Shown: one piece after another, positions 29,427 to 38,218 of the stretch | How positions within the stretch are numbered: position 1 is the stretch's first letter | How the letters are laid out: each line of letters begins with the position of its first letter | Origin: Granulicella mallensis | Lineage (GTDB): Bacteria; Acidobacteriota; Terriglobia; Terriglobales; Acidobacteriaceae | Direction of reading: 5' to 3' | Length of the DNA stretch: 64,000 nt | Assembly: GCF_014203225.1 (NCBI RefSeq) | Contig: NZ_JACHIO010000010.1 | Span: 164,781 to 228,780, forward strand | Program-made: the position numbers and the translations under genes | Notes under the pieces: generated by a model | Told to the model about the DNA's origin: nothing | Database searches by the model: none | What the model saw: the letters and a program-made list of their open reading frames with translations, nothing else

Positions 29427-30581
29427 TTAGGCAAGAGAGTCTGTGAGGTTCGCCGGCTCTTCGAGTATGTCGAGCAATGCTTGAGCGCAATAAACACGGT
29501 CGCGCTTGGCATCTGTCGCCCGTTTCACAATTCCCATGCGTTCCAGTCGCTCGATTGCGCGTTGCGCCGTTGTGAAGGCGACGCCTAGTTCCCCGGCGAT
29601 GCCCGTTGCGGTAATGAAGGGATTTGCGGCCAGCAGATCTACGATCCGCAACGGGGTATTGGTGGACTCGCCAGCTACTTGCCGTTGCCATTGGGCAAGA
29701 ATCAAGTTGATGCGACTTGCACGACTCAGCGCGTCTTGGGCGGTGCGGGCGATGCCGATGAGGAAGTATTCCAGCCAATCGTTCCATGCACCGCGCTCAC
29801 TCACCCCGCGCAAGCCCTCATAGTAGTCACGCCGCGTTGCCTCAAAAAATGCCGAGAGATAGAGCAGGGGAGCAGGCAGTATTTCTTGCTCGATCAGAAA
29901 CAGCGTAATCAACAGGCGACCGACGCGGCCATTGCCGTCCAGGAATGGATGCACGGCCTCAAATTGGTAATGGGCCAGAGCAATCGTGACCAGCGGTGGC
30001 AGTTCCGATTCGTAGAGAAACTTCTCCCAGGCCGCGAGGCAAGGCGCGACCTCACCCGGAGGGGGCGGTATGAAAGAGGCTGTCGCCAAAGTGCTTCCCG
30101 GCTTGCCAATCCAGTTCTGCGACCGCCGGAACTCGCCCGGAGTTGCCTGATCGCCTCTTACATCGGTCATGAGCTTGCTATGCAGTTCCCGGATGAGACG
30201 GACACATAGAGGCAGCTTATTGAGCTGGGCCATTCCGTGTTCTAGCGCGACGATATAGTTGCCGACTTCGCGGAGATCTTCCGGGCTGCAATCCACGACG
30301 GCCCCAGCCTCAGCAGCCAGCAGTTCACCTAAAGTGGCCTGCGTTCCTTCGATCTTGCTCGACAGCACGGCCTCACGCCGGATGAAAGGGCGGATGAGGA
30401 CGTGGGGGTTGGGCAGTCGCCCACCCTCTCCGGCCAGCCTGCCGACCATCCGATCAGCATCAGAAAGCGCTCGGATGAGCCTCGGTGTCCACTCGAAGGC
30501 GGGAGGCAGAGGTGCCGGGATGAAGGCACTGTATGCGCCTTGTGAGACCTTCTGGCCGGGCAGTTTGTTAGGTCCACTCAT
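29427..30581 (-). CDS. Fic family AMP/NMP-transferase with N-terminal inhibitory motif
   Basis: 384 aa. The Fic core motif is HPFLDGNGRVGRLL, with catalytic H211 and all core residues present. A class II inhibitory helix is visible as SSKIEG (S74 to G79, the (S/T)xxxE(G/N) motif), so the protein should be auto-inhibited. The C-terminal part (RIVDLLAANPFITATGIAGE, TTAQRAIERLERMGIVKRAT) is a winged helix, as in Fic-HTH proteins. Family enzymes AMPylate or otherwise modify protein hydroxyls; the target is unknown. It is monocistronic and could serve as a regulator or stress effector inside the island. Confidence 0.92.
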   Translation of the reverse strand: MSGPNKLPGQKVSQGAYSAFIPAPLPPAFEWTPRLIRALSDADRMVGRLAGEGGRLPNPHVLIRPFIRREAVLSSKIEGTQATLGELLAAEAGAVVDCSPEDLREVGNYIVALEHGMAQLNKLPLCVRLIRELHSKLMTDVRGDQATPGEFRRSQNWIGKPGSTLATASFIPPPPGEVAPCLAAWEKFLYESELPPLVTIALAHYQFEAVHPFLDGNGRVGRLLITLFLIEQEILPAPLLYLSAFFEATRRDYYEGLRGVSERGAWNDWLEYFLIGIARTAQDALSRASRINLILAQWQRQVAGESTNTPLRIVDLLAANPFITATGIAGELGVAFTTAQRAIERLERMGIVKRATDAKRDRVYCAQALLDILEEPANLTDSLA

Positions 30582-30940
30582 AGGGGTTCAAGCACGCAAA
30601 TAGAGTCGTGTCGCTATTATTGTTATACATGAAAAACGAAAATAGTGGCTTCACTTATTAGCGCGGTCGGTGATCGAGATCGAACGATCATTTGACGGGA
30701 TTTCTCTTCGATTCGATTGGCACGATTAGCGCATGCCAGTCCGCGAATATTCCACGGTGGCAAAAAAGGAAGAAGGGAAGTAAGCCAAGCCGGGTTGGTT
30801 CCCCGCGGACCAACCCATGCCCACATGGTGTGCTATGGCTTTGTGGCATTTTTGTGGCAAATACCGCCATTTGGGCCGGTTTTACCGTCTCGTAAGTGCT
30901 TTGCCGTCAATAGCGTGCGCCACGATTGCCACCTTCGCGC

Positions 30941-30957
30941 GGTGGAAGTCGTAGGTT
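30941..30957 (+). repeat. 17-bp repeat GGTGGAAGTCGTAGGTT, copy 1
   Basis: Identical over 17 bp to 45725-45741; 20 bp from 30942 (GTGGAAGTCGTAGGTTGTTG) are identical to 63802-63821. Copies 1 and 2 are in direct orientation and enclose the 14.8-kb operator-bearing module. The sequence resembles the 5' side of a tRNA T-arm (GTAGGTTCG is seen in copy 2), so it could be a relict attachment site. Confidence 0.6.
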
Positions 30958-31048
30958 GTTGGCGATTTAAGGCCACTGCAGCTTGAAATTATGCAAACTC
31001 ATCTTCGTTCCATCAGCTTTCTTGACGGATTGCCATCAGGCTGATCCG

Positions 31049-31068
31049 AAGGTATTGGTCGATACCTT
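31049..31068 (+). promoter_or_regulatory. Palindromic operator/promoter of the epoxide hydrolase operon
   Basis: AAGGTATTGGTCGATACCTT has perfect 7-bp arms around TGGTCG, 105 bp upstream of the epoxide hydrolase ATG. The downstream flank TTTGTCTAATAGATTGGCCT is also conserved at two other sites in the island (38121, 42410). TAGATT may be the -10 element, which would place the palindrome over the -35 region. Confidence 0.75.
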
Positions 31069-31172
31069 TGTCTAATAGATTGGCCTTCAGGCTTCTGGTG
31101 TGATCGCAACTGTGTATCGGATCCGAACGAACGGATACGTGCAACGACAGTTTTTCTCAAGGAGAACTCACC

Positions 31173-32504
31173 ATGACGCAACTCGAAGAAATCGTATCGA
31201 CTCGGCGAAGCTTTCTCACCACATCAGCTGCCGCTGGCGCAGCGGGCCTTCTCGGGCTAGCCAGCTCAAGTGACGCTCAGGCTGTTTACAGCAGTCCGTC
31301 GTCAATCAAACCGCGTAGGGCGAGCGGAGACGCCTCCATCCGTTCCTTCCGTATCAAAGTTCCTCAAGAGGACCTCGTCGACCTGCGCCGTCGTATTATC
31401 GCGACACGATGGCCCGAGCGGGAAACGGTCAGTGACGCGACGCAAGGCGTTCAACTCGCGACGATGCAGAGGCTCGCGAAGTATTGGGCGAATGATTACA
31501 ACTGGCGCAAGGTAGAGGCCAGACTGAATGCCCTACCGCAATTCGTCACGACCATCGACGGGCTCGACATCCATTTCATTCATGTCCGTTCCAAACATGA
31601 GAACGTCTTGCCTGTCATCATCACGCATGGCTGGCCCGGATCGATCATCGAACAGCTGAAGGTGATAGGCCCGCTCACCGACCCTACTGCCTATGGCGGT
31701 GTCGCGGAAGATGCTTTTGACGTTGTTATTCCTTCGCTGCCGGGCTATGGGTTTTCAGAAAAACCGTCCACGCCTGGCTGGGATCCCACCCGCATCGCTC
31801 GTGCCTGGACTGTGCTGATGAAGCGCCTCGGTTATACGCGATTTGTGGCTCAGGGCGGCGATTGGGGGAATTCTGTTACGGAGTTGATGGCTCTGCAGGT
31901 GCCGCCGGAATTACTCGGAATCCACACCAACATGCCAGGCACTGTGCCAGCAGACGTTGAGAAGGCTCTACAGACAGGCGCCCCGCCACCGTATGCACTC
32001 TCAGCCGACGAGGATCGCGCCTGGGAGCAACTCGACTTCTTTTATAAACACGGCCTGGGTTACGCCCAGGAGATGTCCGGGCGTCCGCAGACACTGTACG
32101 CCCTTGAGGATTCACCAATCGGTCTGGCTGCCTGGGTCCTTGATCACGATGCAAGTAGTCGCTCGCTCATCGATCGTGTTTTCGATGGTCAGACCGGGGG
32201 GCTGACGCGAGACGACATTCTGGAAAACATCTCGCTGTACTGGCTGACCAGGACAGCCGTCTCTTCGGCTCGTCTCTATTGGGAATATAAGGGTGGTTTT
32301 TTTGACCCCCGGGGTGTCTCCATCCCGGTGGCTGTGAGCGCCTTCCCGGACGAGATCTATCAAGCTCCGAAGAGCTGGACAGAAAAAGCCTATCCCAAGC
32401 TGATTTACTACAACCGGCCTCCGAAGGGCGGACACTTCGCGGCTTGGGAGCAGCCGGAAATCTTCTCCCAAGAGATCCGAGCCGCATTCCGATCACTGCG
32501 CTAA
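31173..32504 (+). CDS. Tat-exported epoxide hydrolase family protein
   Basis: 443 aa. A Tat signal ([21 protein letters not shown]11-R12) is followed by an epoxide hydrolase N-terminal domain ([32 protein letters not shown]) and an alpha/beta hydrolase domain. [10 protein letters not shown] supplies the oxyanion region and [16 protein letters not shown] the nucleophilic Asp. The catalytic His is probably in [12 protein letters not shown]. It would hydrolyse epoxides outside the cytoplasm, a detoxification or catabolic role. AAGGAG lies 9 nt upstream. It is first in an operon with an SDR, a small hypothetical and a response regulator, under the shared palindrome. Confidence 0.93.
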   Translation: MTQLEEIVSTRRSFLTTSAAAGAAGLLGLASSSDAQAVYSSPSSIKPRRASGDASIRSFRIKVPQEDLVDLRRRIIATRWPERETVSDATQGVQLATMQRLAKYWANDYNWRKVEARLNALPQFVTTIDGLDIHFIHVRSKHENVLPVIITHGWPGSIIEQLKVIGPLTDPTAYGGVAEDAFDVVIPSLPGYGFSEKPSTPGWDPTRIARAWTVLMKRLGYTRFVAQGGDWGNSVTELMALQVPPELLGIHTNMPGTVPADVEKALQTGAPPPYALSADEDRAWEQLDFFYKHGLGYAQEMSGRPQTLYALEDSPIGLAAWVLDHDASSRSLIDRVFDGQTGGLTRDDILENISLYWLTRTAVSSARLYWEYKGGFFDPRGVSIPVAVSAFPDEIYQAPKSWTEKAYPKLIYYNRPPKGGHFAAWEQPEIFSQEIRAAFRSLR

Positions 32505-32587
32505 TTGGAAGCGGGGTGGAGTGCGCGATGTATACGTGCATTCCTACCCCATTTGCCGCAATGTCGATTGACCCCAATAGGAGAGAG

Positions 32588-33439
32588 ATGATGTCTAACA
32601 AAATCGATCAAGAACGCAATCGCTTCTTGCGCAATGCGTCATTGGATTCAAGCCCAAAAGGAACTGCGCTTATCACCGGTGCCTCTTCCGGTATCGGCGC
32701 GATCTACGCAGATCGGCTAGCGATTCGAGGGTATGATCTGATCCTCGTCGCGCGCAATCAAGATCGACTCGATGAAGTGGCGAAACGCGTTATCGAGGAT
32801 ACCGGTCGCTCCGTCAAGATCATCGTTGCCGACCTAAACAATAAATCGGACCTGGCCCGGGTTGAACAGGTTCTCCGCACAGACGCCACCATCACCGCTC
32901 TGGTCAATAACGCAGGTGTCGGCGCGCCGCCTCTGCTGCTTGACTCAGGCATCGACAAGATTGATCAGATGATCGGCCTGAATGTTGCCGCACTCGTGCG
33001 TTTGACGTATGCGGTTGTACCGGGTTTCTTGAATCGGGGCGGTGGGGCAATCATCAACATCTCGTCGGCGTTAGGCATCGTGCCTGAATTGCTAAATGGC
33101 GTCTATGGAGGCACCAAAGCCTTCGTTCTTGCCTTCAGCCTCTCGCTTCACAAGGAGTTCTCGGAGCGAAAGATCCAAGTCCAAGCGGTTCTGCCCGGCG
33201 CGACGGCCACCGATTTCTGGGACATCTCGGGAACTCCACTTGGCGAACTCCCAAAGGAGGTTGTCATGAATGCGGACGAGATGGTCGACGCGGCGATCGC
33301 CGGCTTCGCGCAGAGCGAATTGATCACCATTCCTTCGCTGCCGGATATGGCCGATTGGGAAGCATACGAAGCGGCGCGGCAAAAAATGATACCGAACCTA
33401 TCAATGAGCGTTCCTGCGGCGCGCTATAACCTCAGGTAA
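32588..33439 (+). CDS. SDR family NAD(P)-dependent oxidoreductase
   Basis: 283 aa from the first of two adjacent ATGs after AGGAGAGAG. The cofactor motif is TALITGASSGIGAIYADRLA (TGxxxGxG), then NNAGVG, the catalytic Ser in INISSALG, and the YxxxK pair in GVYGGTKAFVLAFS. Classical SDR of 250-300 residues; the substrate is not predictable. It lies 83 nt after the epoxide hydrolase and probably works on the same or a related compound. Confidence 0.9.
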   Translation: MMSNKIDQERNRFLRNASLDSSPKGTALITGASSGIGAIYADRLAIRGYDLILVARNQDRLDEVAKRVIEDTGRSVKIIVADLNNKSDLARVEQVLRTDATITALVNNAGVGAPPLLLDSGIDKIDQMIGLNVAALVRLTYAVVPGFLNRGGGAIINISSALGIVPELLNGVYGGTKAFVLAFSLSLHKEFSERKIQVQAVLPGATATDFWDISGTPLGELPKEVVMNADEMVDAAIAGFAQSELITIPSLPDMADWEAYEAARQKMIPNLSMSVPAARYNLR

Positions 33440-33451
33440 TTCGCCAACTCG

Positions 33452-33793
33452 TTGAGGAAGGAGTATGCCTTGATTGCACTCTATCCACAACCGACTTCTG
33501 TCTCCGCAATTCGCAGCCCCGAGGATGCTCGGTGCTGCGAGGGTTGCGAAGAGCGGATTCTTGCTGCGAAGAGAGAACTGTCGGCCAGTACGACGGCTGT
33601 GGGAAGGCGGTTCGGGGCGCGGGCAGCAACTCTTGCGGCGAGCCGCTGGATCGAGCGCGCAGAGAGCGCTACAGCGCCACAGGTCGACGGATATCCGAAT
33701 TGGCGACGCATCACGATCACCGTCGCCTACCAACTCGCGGCGAACCAGCTGCTTCTCCACGGTGTTCTGGTGTCGAAGGGAGAACGATGCTGA
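33452..33793 (+). CDS. Small hypothetical protein in the epoxide hydrolase operon
   Basis: 113 codons from TTG 33452, or 107 from TTG 33470; the start is uncertain. A strong GAGGAAGGAG sits here but leads to an ATG (33465) with only two codons before TGA. The frame has plausible protein-like character (CCEGCEERILAAKRELSAST, RWIERAESA, YPNWRRITITVAYQLAANQL) with a CxxC-like Cys cluster, and its stop overlaps the start of the next gene by 7 nt, as in a real operon. No family recognised. It may be a gene with a damaged start. Confidence 0.4.
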   Translation: MRKEYALIALYPQPTSVSAIRSPEDARCCEGCEERILAAKRELSASTTAVGRRFGARAATLAASRWIERAESATAPQVDGYPNWRRITITVAYQLAANQLLLHGVLVSKGERC

Positions 33794-34479
33794 ATGGAAT
33801 GAGCAACATCGTCATTGTCGACGACAACCCCTCGCTGCTCTATGCGCTATCGGAGATATTCAAGAGTCGCGGCTATTCTGTTCGGATAGCGTCTGACGGA
33901 TTCTCGGCTTTGGCGGCCATCAGAGATTATGTGCCCGACCTTCTACTTTCCGACCTCAACATGCCTGGCATGTCGGGATTTGAGCTCCTATCCGTTGTAC
34001 GCCGGCGATTCCCAAAGATTGCCGTTATTGCGATGAGCGGGGTTTATAGAGGCGTTGTGGTTCCTCCAGGAATTGCGGCGGACGCGTTCTATGCCAAAGG
34101 CGCGACTAGCATTGCAAGACTATTTGAGATCTTGTGGGCTATCGAAGACCGGAAGACGCTCGAATCCATCCGTGATACGAACGTTCCGGTATGGATAGCC
34201 CGACTTCCAATACATATTGATAATGCCTCGACGATGGCTGTCGCCTGCCCGGAATGCATGAGGACATACTCTCATACTCTCAACCATGTGAGTTCGGCGC
34301 CTGAAGCGATCTCATGTCCACATTGCTGCTATCCCGTGCACCTGGCGGTGGTCCCGCGCTCGCAAGAGATGGACACCACTACCATCCCATTGACGCCCAA
34401 GGCAAGTGAGATAGGCGAACCTCCATTCGCGAGCTATCTGGATGTGAAGTCATCCTGGTCGGAGTGTTCGTCACAGTGA
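33787..34479 (+). CDS. Response regulator receiver with C-terminal Cys-rich zinc-knuckle-like domain
   Basis: 230 aa from ATG 33787 (AAGGGAGAAC upstream). The receiver shows IVIVDDNPSLLYALSEIFKS, phospho-acceptor D56 in LLLSDLNMPGMSGFEL, and K in FYAKGATS. After residue about 135 comes not a DNA-binding domain but a region with two CPxC motifs (VACPECMRTYSH and ISCPHCCYPVHL, about 30 residues apart), which looks like a zinc ribbon. This output is unusual. The protein is last in the epoxide hydrolase operon and may connect to the kinase/receiver/FixJ operon of the same module. Confidence 0.82.
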   Translation: MLNGMSNIVIVDDNPSLLYALSEIFKSRGYSVRIASDGFSALAAIRDYVPDLLLSDLNMPGMSGFELLSVVRRRFPKIAVIAMSGVYRGVVVPPGIAADAFYAKGATSIARLFEILWAIEDRKTLESIRDTNVPVWIARLPIHIDNASTMAVACPECMRTYSHTLNHVSSAPEAISCPHCCYPVHLAVVPRSQEMDTTTIPLTPKASEIGEPPFASYLDVKSSWSECSSQ

Positions 34480-34610
34480 TCAATATTTTGCTCAGTGTCG
34501 CTGCAATGACCCTTGGAAAGGGAACTTTCATGAGACTCTTCGTAATCCGCACCCAAGAAGGACAACGGCAATGGCAAGGGAAATCTCGACAAGTAAGGGA
34601 GTGAAATCTC

Positions 34611-34886
34611 ATGTCCGAAGCGACTATGCATCAGATTGTTCTTGCGGCGCGACCGCATGGACGGCCGGGCACCAACGACTTCGGCCTGGAGTAGACAGCA
34701 ATGCCCGAGGTGCTACCGGCGGCGGAGGTCGCCAACGGACGAGTTCGCTATCAAGAGGAAGTAACCGGCGGGTTGGAGAATGCTCCGCAAGCCTTCATGG
34801 GGATGTTGGAAGGGCGTAACTTTGGGAAAGCCCTAGTTCGAGTGGCCTCGGCTGTCGGCACACCAAGCACAACGAATGGCGCCTAG
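34611..34886 (+). pseudogene. NADP-dependent MDR/curcumin-reductase-like oxidoreductase, internally deleted
   Basis: The start MSEATMHQIVLAARPHGRPG with TNDFGLE is the N-terminus of the zinc-free medium-chain reductase (curcumin/alkenal reductase) family. It ends in an in-frame TAG at 34692-34694. Twelve codons later the same frame continues with VANGRVRYQEEVTGGLENAP and FMGMLEGRNFGKALVRVAS, the C-terminus of the same family. The central 250 or so residues with the NADP-binding domain are gone. It is a clear relic made by deletion plus a nonsense change, with an intact-looking ribosome site. Confidence 0.85.
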
Positions 34887-35034
34887 GACCGTAAGGTGAG
34901 GGCAACAGAAAGCCTCTGTTGCGCTGCTTGCGATCCCTCGGGGTTGTCGTGCACGACGCTTCTGCGCGACCGTCTGCGAAGGGCGCCGACGATTGTTGAA
35001 GGAGCCACGCAGACCTCTCCGCAGACTTCTGGCC

Positions 35035-35952
35035 TCATGAGTAAATGTCGATTGCCGGCGGCGAGGATGGGCTAAGTAGATCGGCGAGCCCCATAGTCTG
35101 CAACATTTCCGCGCGAACACGGTCGGGCATGCCGTTAATGATCTCGACATCGTTCTGAGCGGGATCGAGATGTACTCTAAATGGCCGCGTTCCAAAAGGC
35201 ATGTCGATAACTTTGACGATCGCTCTGGCTACCTGCGATGCGACGGCATCCGCGGCGACGGAGCATTCAAAGCCCTTCATAACTTGCTTGGCCAATCCGG
35301 AAGTTGGCCCAGACGTGTACTGTTTGAGGCGTGATGTATCGCTTGGTGATTCAGAGCTAACGAAGTCGTTTACCCCGGATAGGAGCAGACCTGGAATGAT
35401 GATTGCCGTTTCGATGTTCCACCGTGCGAGTTCGGACGCATAGCTGACGGCCAAGGCATCCAGACCGGCTTTCGCGGCAAAGTAGGGACCTAGATAGGGC
35501 GGAGCTCCTCCAGGTATTTCACCGCCAGCAACCCAAATCACCAAGCCCTTTCCCTGTTCCCGCAGTACCGGGAGTGCGGCGCGGTTCACGCGTTGCGTAC
35601 TAAGTACATTGGTATCGTAGAGTTGTGCCAGCTGCTCTGTCGTGAAGGCTTCTGTGGGGCCAAAGACCACGGGCCCTGCGTTGTGGATGACAACGTCCAG
35701 TCGTCCGCATTCACTCACTATATGTCGAACTACAGCCTCTGCAGATTCGTGTGAGCTGACATTCAACTCCACCGGCCTCAGATCCACCTTCTTTTGTTTC
35801 GCAAACTTCTTGAGCGCCTTAACCTGCGACGCATTGATGCCTTGGATGTCAGGCAGGCAAGCGTAGACAACGTGCCCTGCTTTCGCCAATTCGTGCGAAG
35901 TCAATGCGCCAAACCCGCTGGATGCTCCGGTAATTGCGATTACTAGGTTCAT
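35035..35952 (-). CDS. SDR family oxidoreductase
   Basis: 305 aa. VIAITGASSGFGALTSHELA is the cofactor site, HNAGPVVFG the NAG motif, and YFAAKAGLDALAVSYASELA contains the YxxxK pair. The Ser of the triad is replaced by or displaced within VIWVAGGEIPGG, which has no Ser at the expected place, a point against standard catalysis. AAGGAG is present before ATG 35952. Monocistronic, with the proline-rich gene ending 72 bp upstream. Substrate unknown. Confidence 0.87.
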   Translation of the reverse strand: MNLVIAITGASSGFGALTSHELAKAGHVVYACLPDIQGINASQVKALKKFAKQKKVDLRPVELNVSSHESAEAVVRHIVSECGRLDVVIHNAGPVVFGPTEAFTTEQLAQLYDTNVLSTQRVNRAALPVLREQGKGLVIWVAGGEIPGGAPPYLGPYFAAKAGLDALAVSYASELARWNIETAIIIPGLLLSGVNDFVSSESPSDTSRLKQYTSGPTSGLAKQVMKGFECSVAADAVASQVARAIVKVIDMPFGTRPFRVHLDPAQNDVEIINGMPDRVRAEMLQTMGLADLLSPSSPPAIDIYS

Positions 35953-36024
35953 GATGTTCTCCTTGAGATTCGTGCTTCTTTTCGATTTGTAGAGCAGAGA
36001 TAGACATTGGCTCCGTATCCTGAG

Positions 36025-36720
36025 CTAGTAGCGGTATAGATCGATCACGCTGATGATCATCAAAGTGTTTGGATCGTAGACCAGTCCATAACCGTCGTAG
36101 TAACCAATGTCATATCCCGGAGGAACCGGCGGCAGATACTCCAGTATCTGTGGCGGGATAGGCTGCATGTACGGCAGATATAGGAGTGGAAAATACTCTC
36201 CGGCGAAGAAATAATGTCTGCGCGTCGGCTGCATCCGAGGTCCATCGCCAAAGAAAAATTGATGGAGACGCCAGCCGTTGTTTCCCCATCGATAGTTTGG
36301 GCGCGGACGCCTGTGAGGGGTATGGTGATACGCGGGCGGCTGCGGCGAAGGGCGAATTGGAGGCCTGCCTTGAGCCGACGGGTGAGAGGGACGAGGATCG
36401 GGTATTCCCGGATGTACAGCTGGGCCTCCGGATTGAGGTTGGGTTGGATTCGGCCGCGGTTCAGGACTTTCAGCGGGGGCTCCATTCCGTGGGGTGCGAG
36501 GGTGGAGATTAACCCCCGATCCATTGCTTCCACTTCGCTGCGGTCGCGGTGAAGGGCTCTGCTGTTCGCCATTTGCGTCACTACTCCGTTGCTTCTCGGG
36601 ATTCAGCTGACTCAAAGAAGCGGATGCGTTGGCGAAGAGTGGTCGTGGTACTCCAATCCATGCAGCCATCGTCAGTGCAGCGAACGGCACCCATCCCAAA
36701 CCATAGCGTTTCTGTTTCAT
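36025..36720 (-). CDS. Secreted proline-rich protein of unknown function
   Basis: 231 aa from ATG 36720 (AAAGGAG upstream). The signal peptide MKQKRYGLGWVPFAALTMAA ends near LFANA. A long Pro/Ser/Arg/Asn-rich low-complexity section (residues about 45-145) leads to an aromatic C-terminal part (YRWGNNGWRLHQFFFGDGPR, YFFAGEYFPLLYLPYMQPIP, GYDIGYYDGYGLVYDPNTLM). This is typical of small acidobacterial envelope or matrix-like proteins. No enzymatic motif. It is followed on the same strand, after 72 bp, by the SDR gene. Confidence 0.75.
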   Translation of the reverse strand: MKQKRYGLGWVPFAALTMAAWIGVPRPLFANASASLSQLNPEKQRSSDANGEQQSPSPRPQRSGSNGSGVNLHPRTPRNGAPAESPEPRPNPTQPQSGGPAVHPGIPDPRPSHPSAQGRPPIRPSPQPPAYHHTPHRRPRPNYRWGNNGWRLHQFFFGDGPRMQPTRRHYFFAGEYFPLLYLPYMQPIPPQILEYLPPVPPGYDIGYYDGYGLVYDPNTLMIISVIDLYRY

Positions 36721-36748
36721 TTCATTCTCCTTTTGGGACGATCGTCTC

Positions 36749-36970
36749 TCAGTCGGAGCCATTGTCTTTTGTGTCCTGAACTCGGCCGTCCCGATTTACG
36801 TGCGATTGTGAGGTCGTGAACCGAAGGTCATTGAATCTCCTTAGTCGTGCCCGCGACCGGAGTCTGCCCTTTGACAAGGCCGTCAAGTCAATTGCGAGGA
36901 TCAGAATGCCTGATAGCAGCAGTAGATATTCGAGCCAGATCAAACTTCTCCTAATCCATGTACGAGCCAT
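36749..36970 (-). CDS. Possible small membrane protein (relic of a sortase N-terminus?)
   Basis: From ATG 36970, 73 codons: a basic start (MARTWIRRSLIWLEYLLLLS) runs into one membrane helix (GILILAIDLTAL) and then a basic, disordered tail. The N-terminus resembles the anchor of class D sortases of this phylum, but no catalytic domain follows, so a truncated relic or chance frame is equally possible. No ribosome site seen. It lies in a 370-bp gap between the proline-rich gene and the VWFA-like gene. Confidence 0.25.
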   Translation of the reverse strand: MARTWIRRSLIWLEYLLLLSGILILAIDLTALSKGRLRSRARLRRFNDLRFTTSQSHVNRDGRVQDTKDNGSD

Positions 36971-37090
36971 TACGGATGACACATTTGGAGCGACCTTTAG
37001 TTGTTGAGTGTCGAGCATGGATTCCATTCATTTCGAAACGGGAGGGGTTCGCAACGTCGATCGGATTCGAAGGAGTAATGTTTGGGCACC

Positions 37091-38050
37091 CTATCGCCCG
37101 GGCACCCAAACGCTATCGGCAGAGTCAAGTTCTAAGCCGGCAATTTGGCTTTTCAGGTCTATGGATTGCAAACCGGATCGCTTCGCCGGAATGGCACGAA
37201 ATTCCAGCAAATACTGATTCCTGAGGGCTCTCTGAACATCGTCCAGATAGGGTGAGAAGCCCACGGAATTTTGTGTCCCGAGAGAGTAGCTCTCACCACC
37301 CGTTTCGTCTGAAAGTTTGGCGATGGCATTCTGTCCGTTGGTGATCTCCCAGTAATTCCTCGCGCGACGCCCGACTCCGCGTGTGAAGATCGTGTCAATG
37401 ACGGTTCCTGTGCGTTGGGCGATACGGCTTGCGGAATCGACATCTGGACTGATAAAACTCAGGCCGCGATAGTGAGATTCACCACGGAATCGGTCGATGC
37501 CGTCCGTGATCATGACAATCTCGCGCCGCTTGCCGTCTTCGGGCCAGCGTTTGATCAGATCGATCAAAGAGAGATAAGGGTTTCCATATGCTCCGCTGGA
37601 AGCCAAGGGAAGACGCAATGTCCTCGCCGCCACGGCATGGTCGGTTGTGAGATCCTGGACGATTTGCACCGTCGCATTTCGCATGTAGCCGACACCTACC
37701 GAACTGGAGTCGGGCAGGGCAATGATGAAGGCGCGAAGATCTTCATCATGAGATCCGAGAACGGGATCGGACGCATCGTCCAGCAAGATGAAGAGATCGA
37801 GTCCTGCACTAGCTCCGATGGCAGGCGTCCAGCGGATCACCTGTAGCGGGACTTTGCCCTGCTTGACGATGACGTCATCCCGATTGACATCGGGTGTCTT
37901 CTTATCGCTATCTTGAACACGCAGTGTAACCGTCATCCGTGTGGGAACAGACTTCACAGGCTCGCTCTGCTGAGCCTGCATGATGCTCAGTCCAGCGAAA
38001 GCGGCAGCAAAGAGCATTGACGACGCAGAAATGAAAATAGACCTTCTCAT
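37091..38050 (-). CDS. Secreted VWFA-related domain protein
   Basis: 319 aa from ATG 38050, preceded by CAGGAGGATTC. A signal peptide (MRRSIFISASSMLFAAAFAG) ends near IMQAQQ. The body matches the acidobacterial VWFA-related family: MTVTLRVQDSDKKTPDVNRD with VIVKQGKVP, LDLFILLDDASDPVLGSHDE (MIDAS-like DxxxS), REIVMITDGIDRFRG (third MIDAS Asp) and YLLEFRAIPAKRSGLQSIDL. Probably a periplasmic or cell-surface adhesion or assembly protein. Its promoter carries the shared 16-bp palindrome at 38121. Confidence 0.85.
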   Translation of the reverse strand: MRRSIFISASSMLFAAAFAGLSIMQAQQSEPVKSVPTRMTVTLRVQDSDKKTPDVNRDDVIVKQGKVPLQVIRWTPAIGASAGLDLFILLDDASDPVLGSHDEDLRAFIIALPDSSSVGVGYMRNATVQIVQDLTTDHAVAARTLRLPLASSGAYGNPYLSLIDLIKRWPEDGKRREIVMITDGIDRFRGESHYRGLSFISPDVDSASRIAQRTGTVIDTIFTRGVGRRARNYWEITNGQNAIAKLSDETGGESYSLGTQNSVGFSPYLDDVQRALRNQYLLEFRAIPAKRSGLQSIDLKSQIAGLELDSADSVWVPGR

Positions 38051-38120
38051 GAATCCTCCTGATCGGATATCCGACAATCAGAAGATTGACATGCGCGTGA
38101 AGGCTAATCTATTGGACGAT

Positions 38121-38136
38121 GGTATCGATCGATACC
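38121..38136 (-). promoter_or_regulatory. Palindromic operator/promoter of the VWFA-like gene
   Basis: GGTATCGATCGATACC is a perfect 16-bp palindrome, 70 bp upstream of the VWFA-like ATG. In that gene's orientation it is followed by ATCGTCCAATAGATTAGCCT, closely matching the flank of the sites at 31049 and 42404. The upstream FixJ-type gene ends at 38219, so the site serves only the VWFA-like gene. Confidence 0.75.
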
Positions 38137-38218
38137 GAAGTATCGGGTTGCACAAAGAGCGATCGACGCGAATCGAGAGATGAAGAAGGAAAAGCGAGTG
38201 GAAGAGCTGTCGAGTGGT

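Larger units (their letters stand above)
30582..31172. other. 590-bp non-coding gap at the left edge of the nested module
   Basis: It holds a hairpin at 30792-30816 (GGGTTGGT / ACCAACCC, without a T-run), the 17-bp repeat at 30941 shared with 45725 and partly 63802, and the palindromic operator at 31049 of the following operon. Short open frames on both strands have no support as genes. The abrupt change from Fic-associated to epoxide hydrolase-associated sequence here suggests an insertion boundary. Confidence 0.6.

Noticed and set aside
30623..30895. Short frames on both strands upstream of the 17-bp repeat
   Set aside because: No ribosome site, no family, and overlap with a hairpin.
36033..36048. 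GGTATAGATCGATCAC as a fourth copy of the palindrome upstream of the SDR at 35035-35952
   Set aside because: Only one arm is intact, the ATAGATT flank is missing and it lies in the coding end of the proline-rich gene; probably chance.
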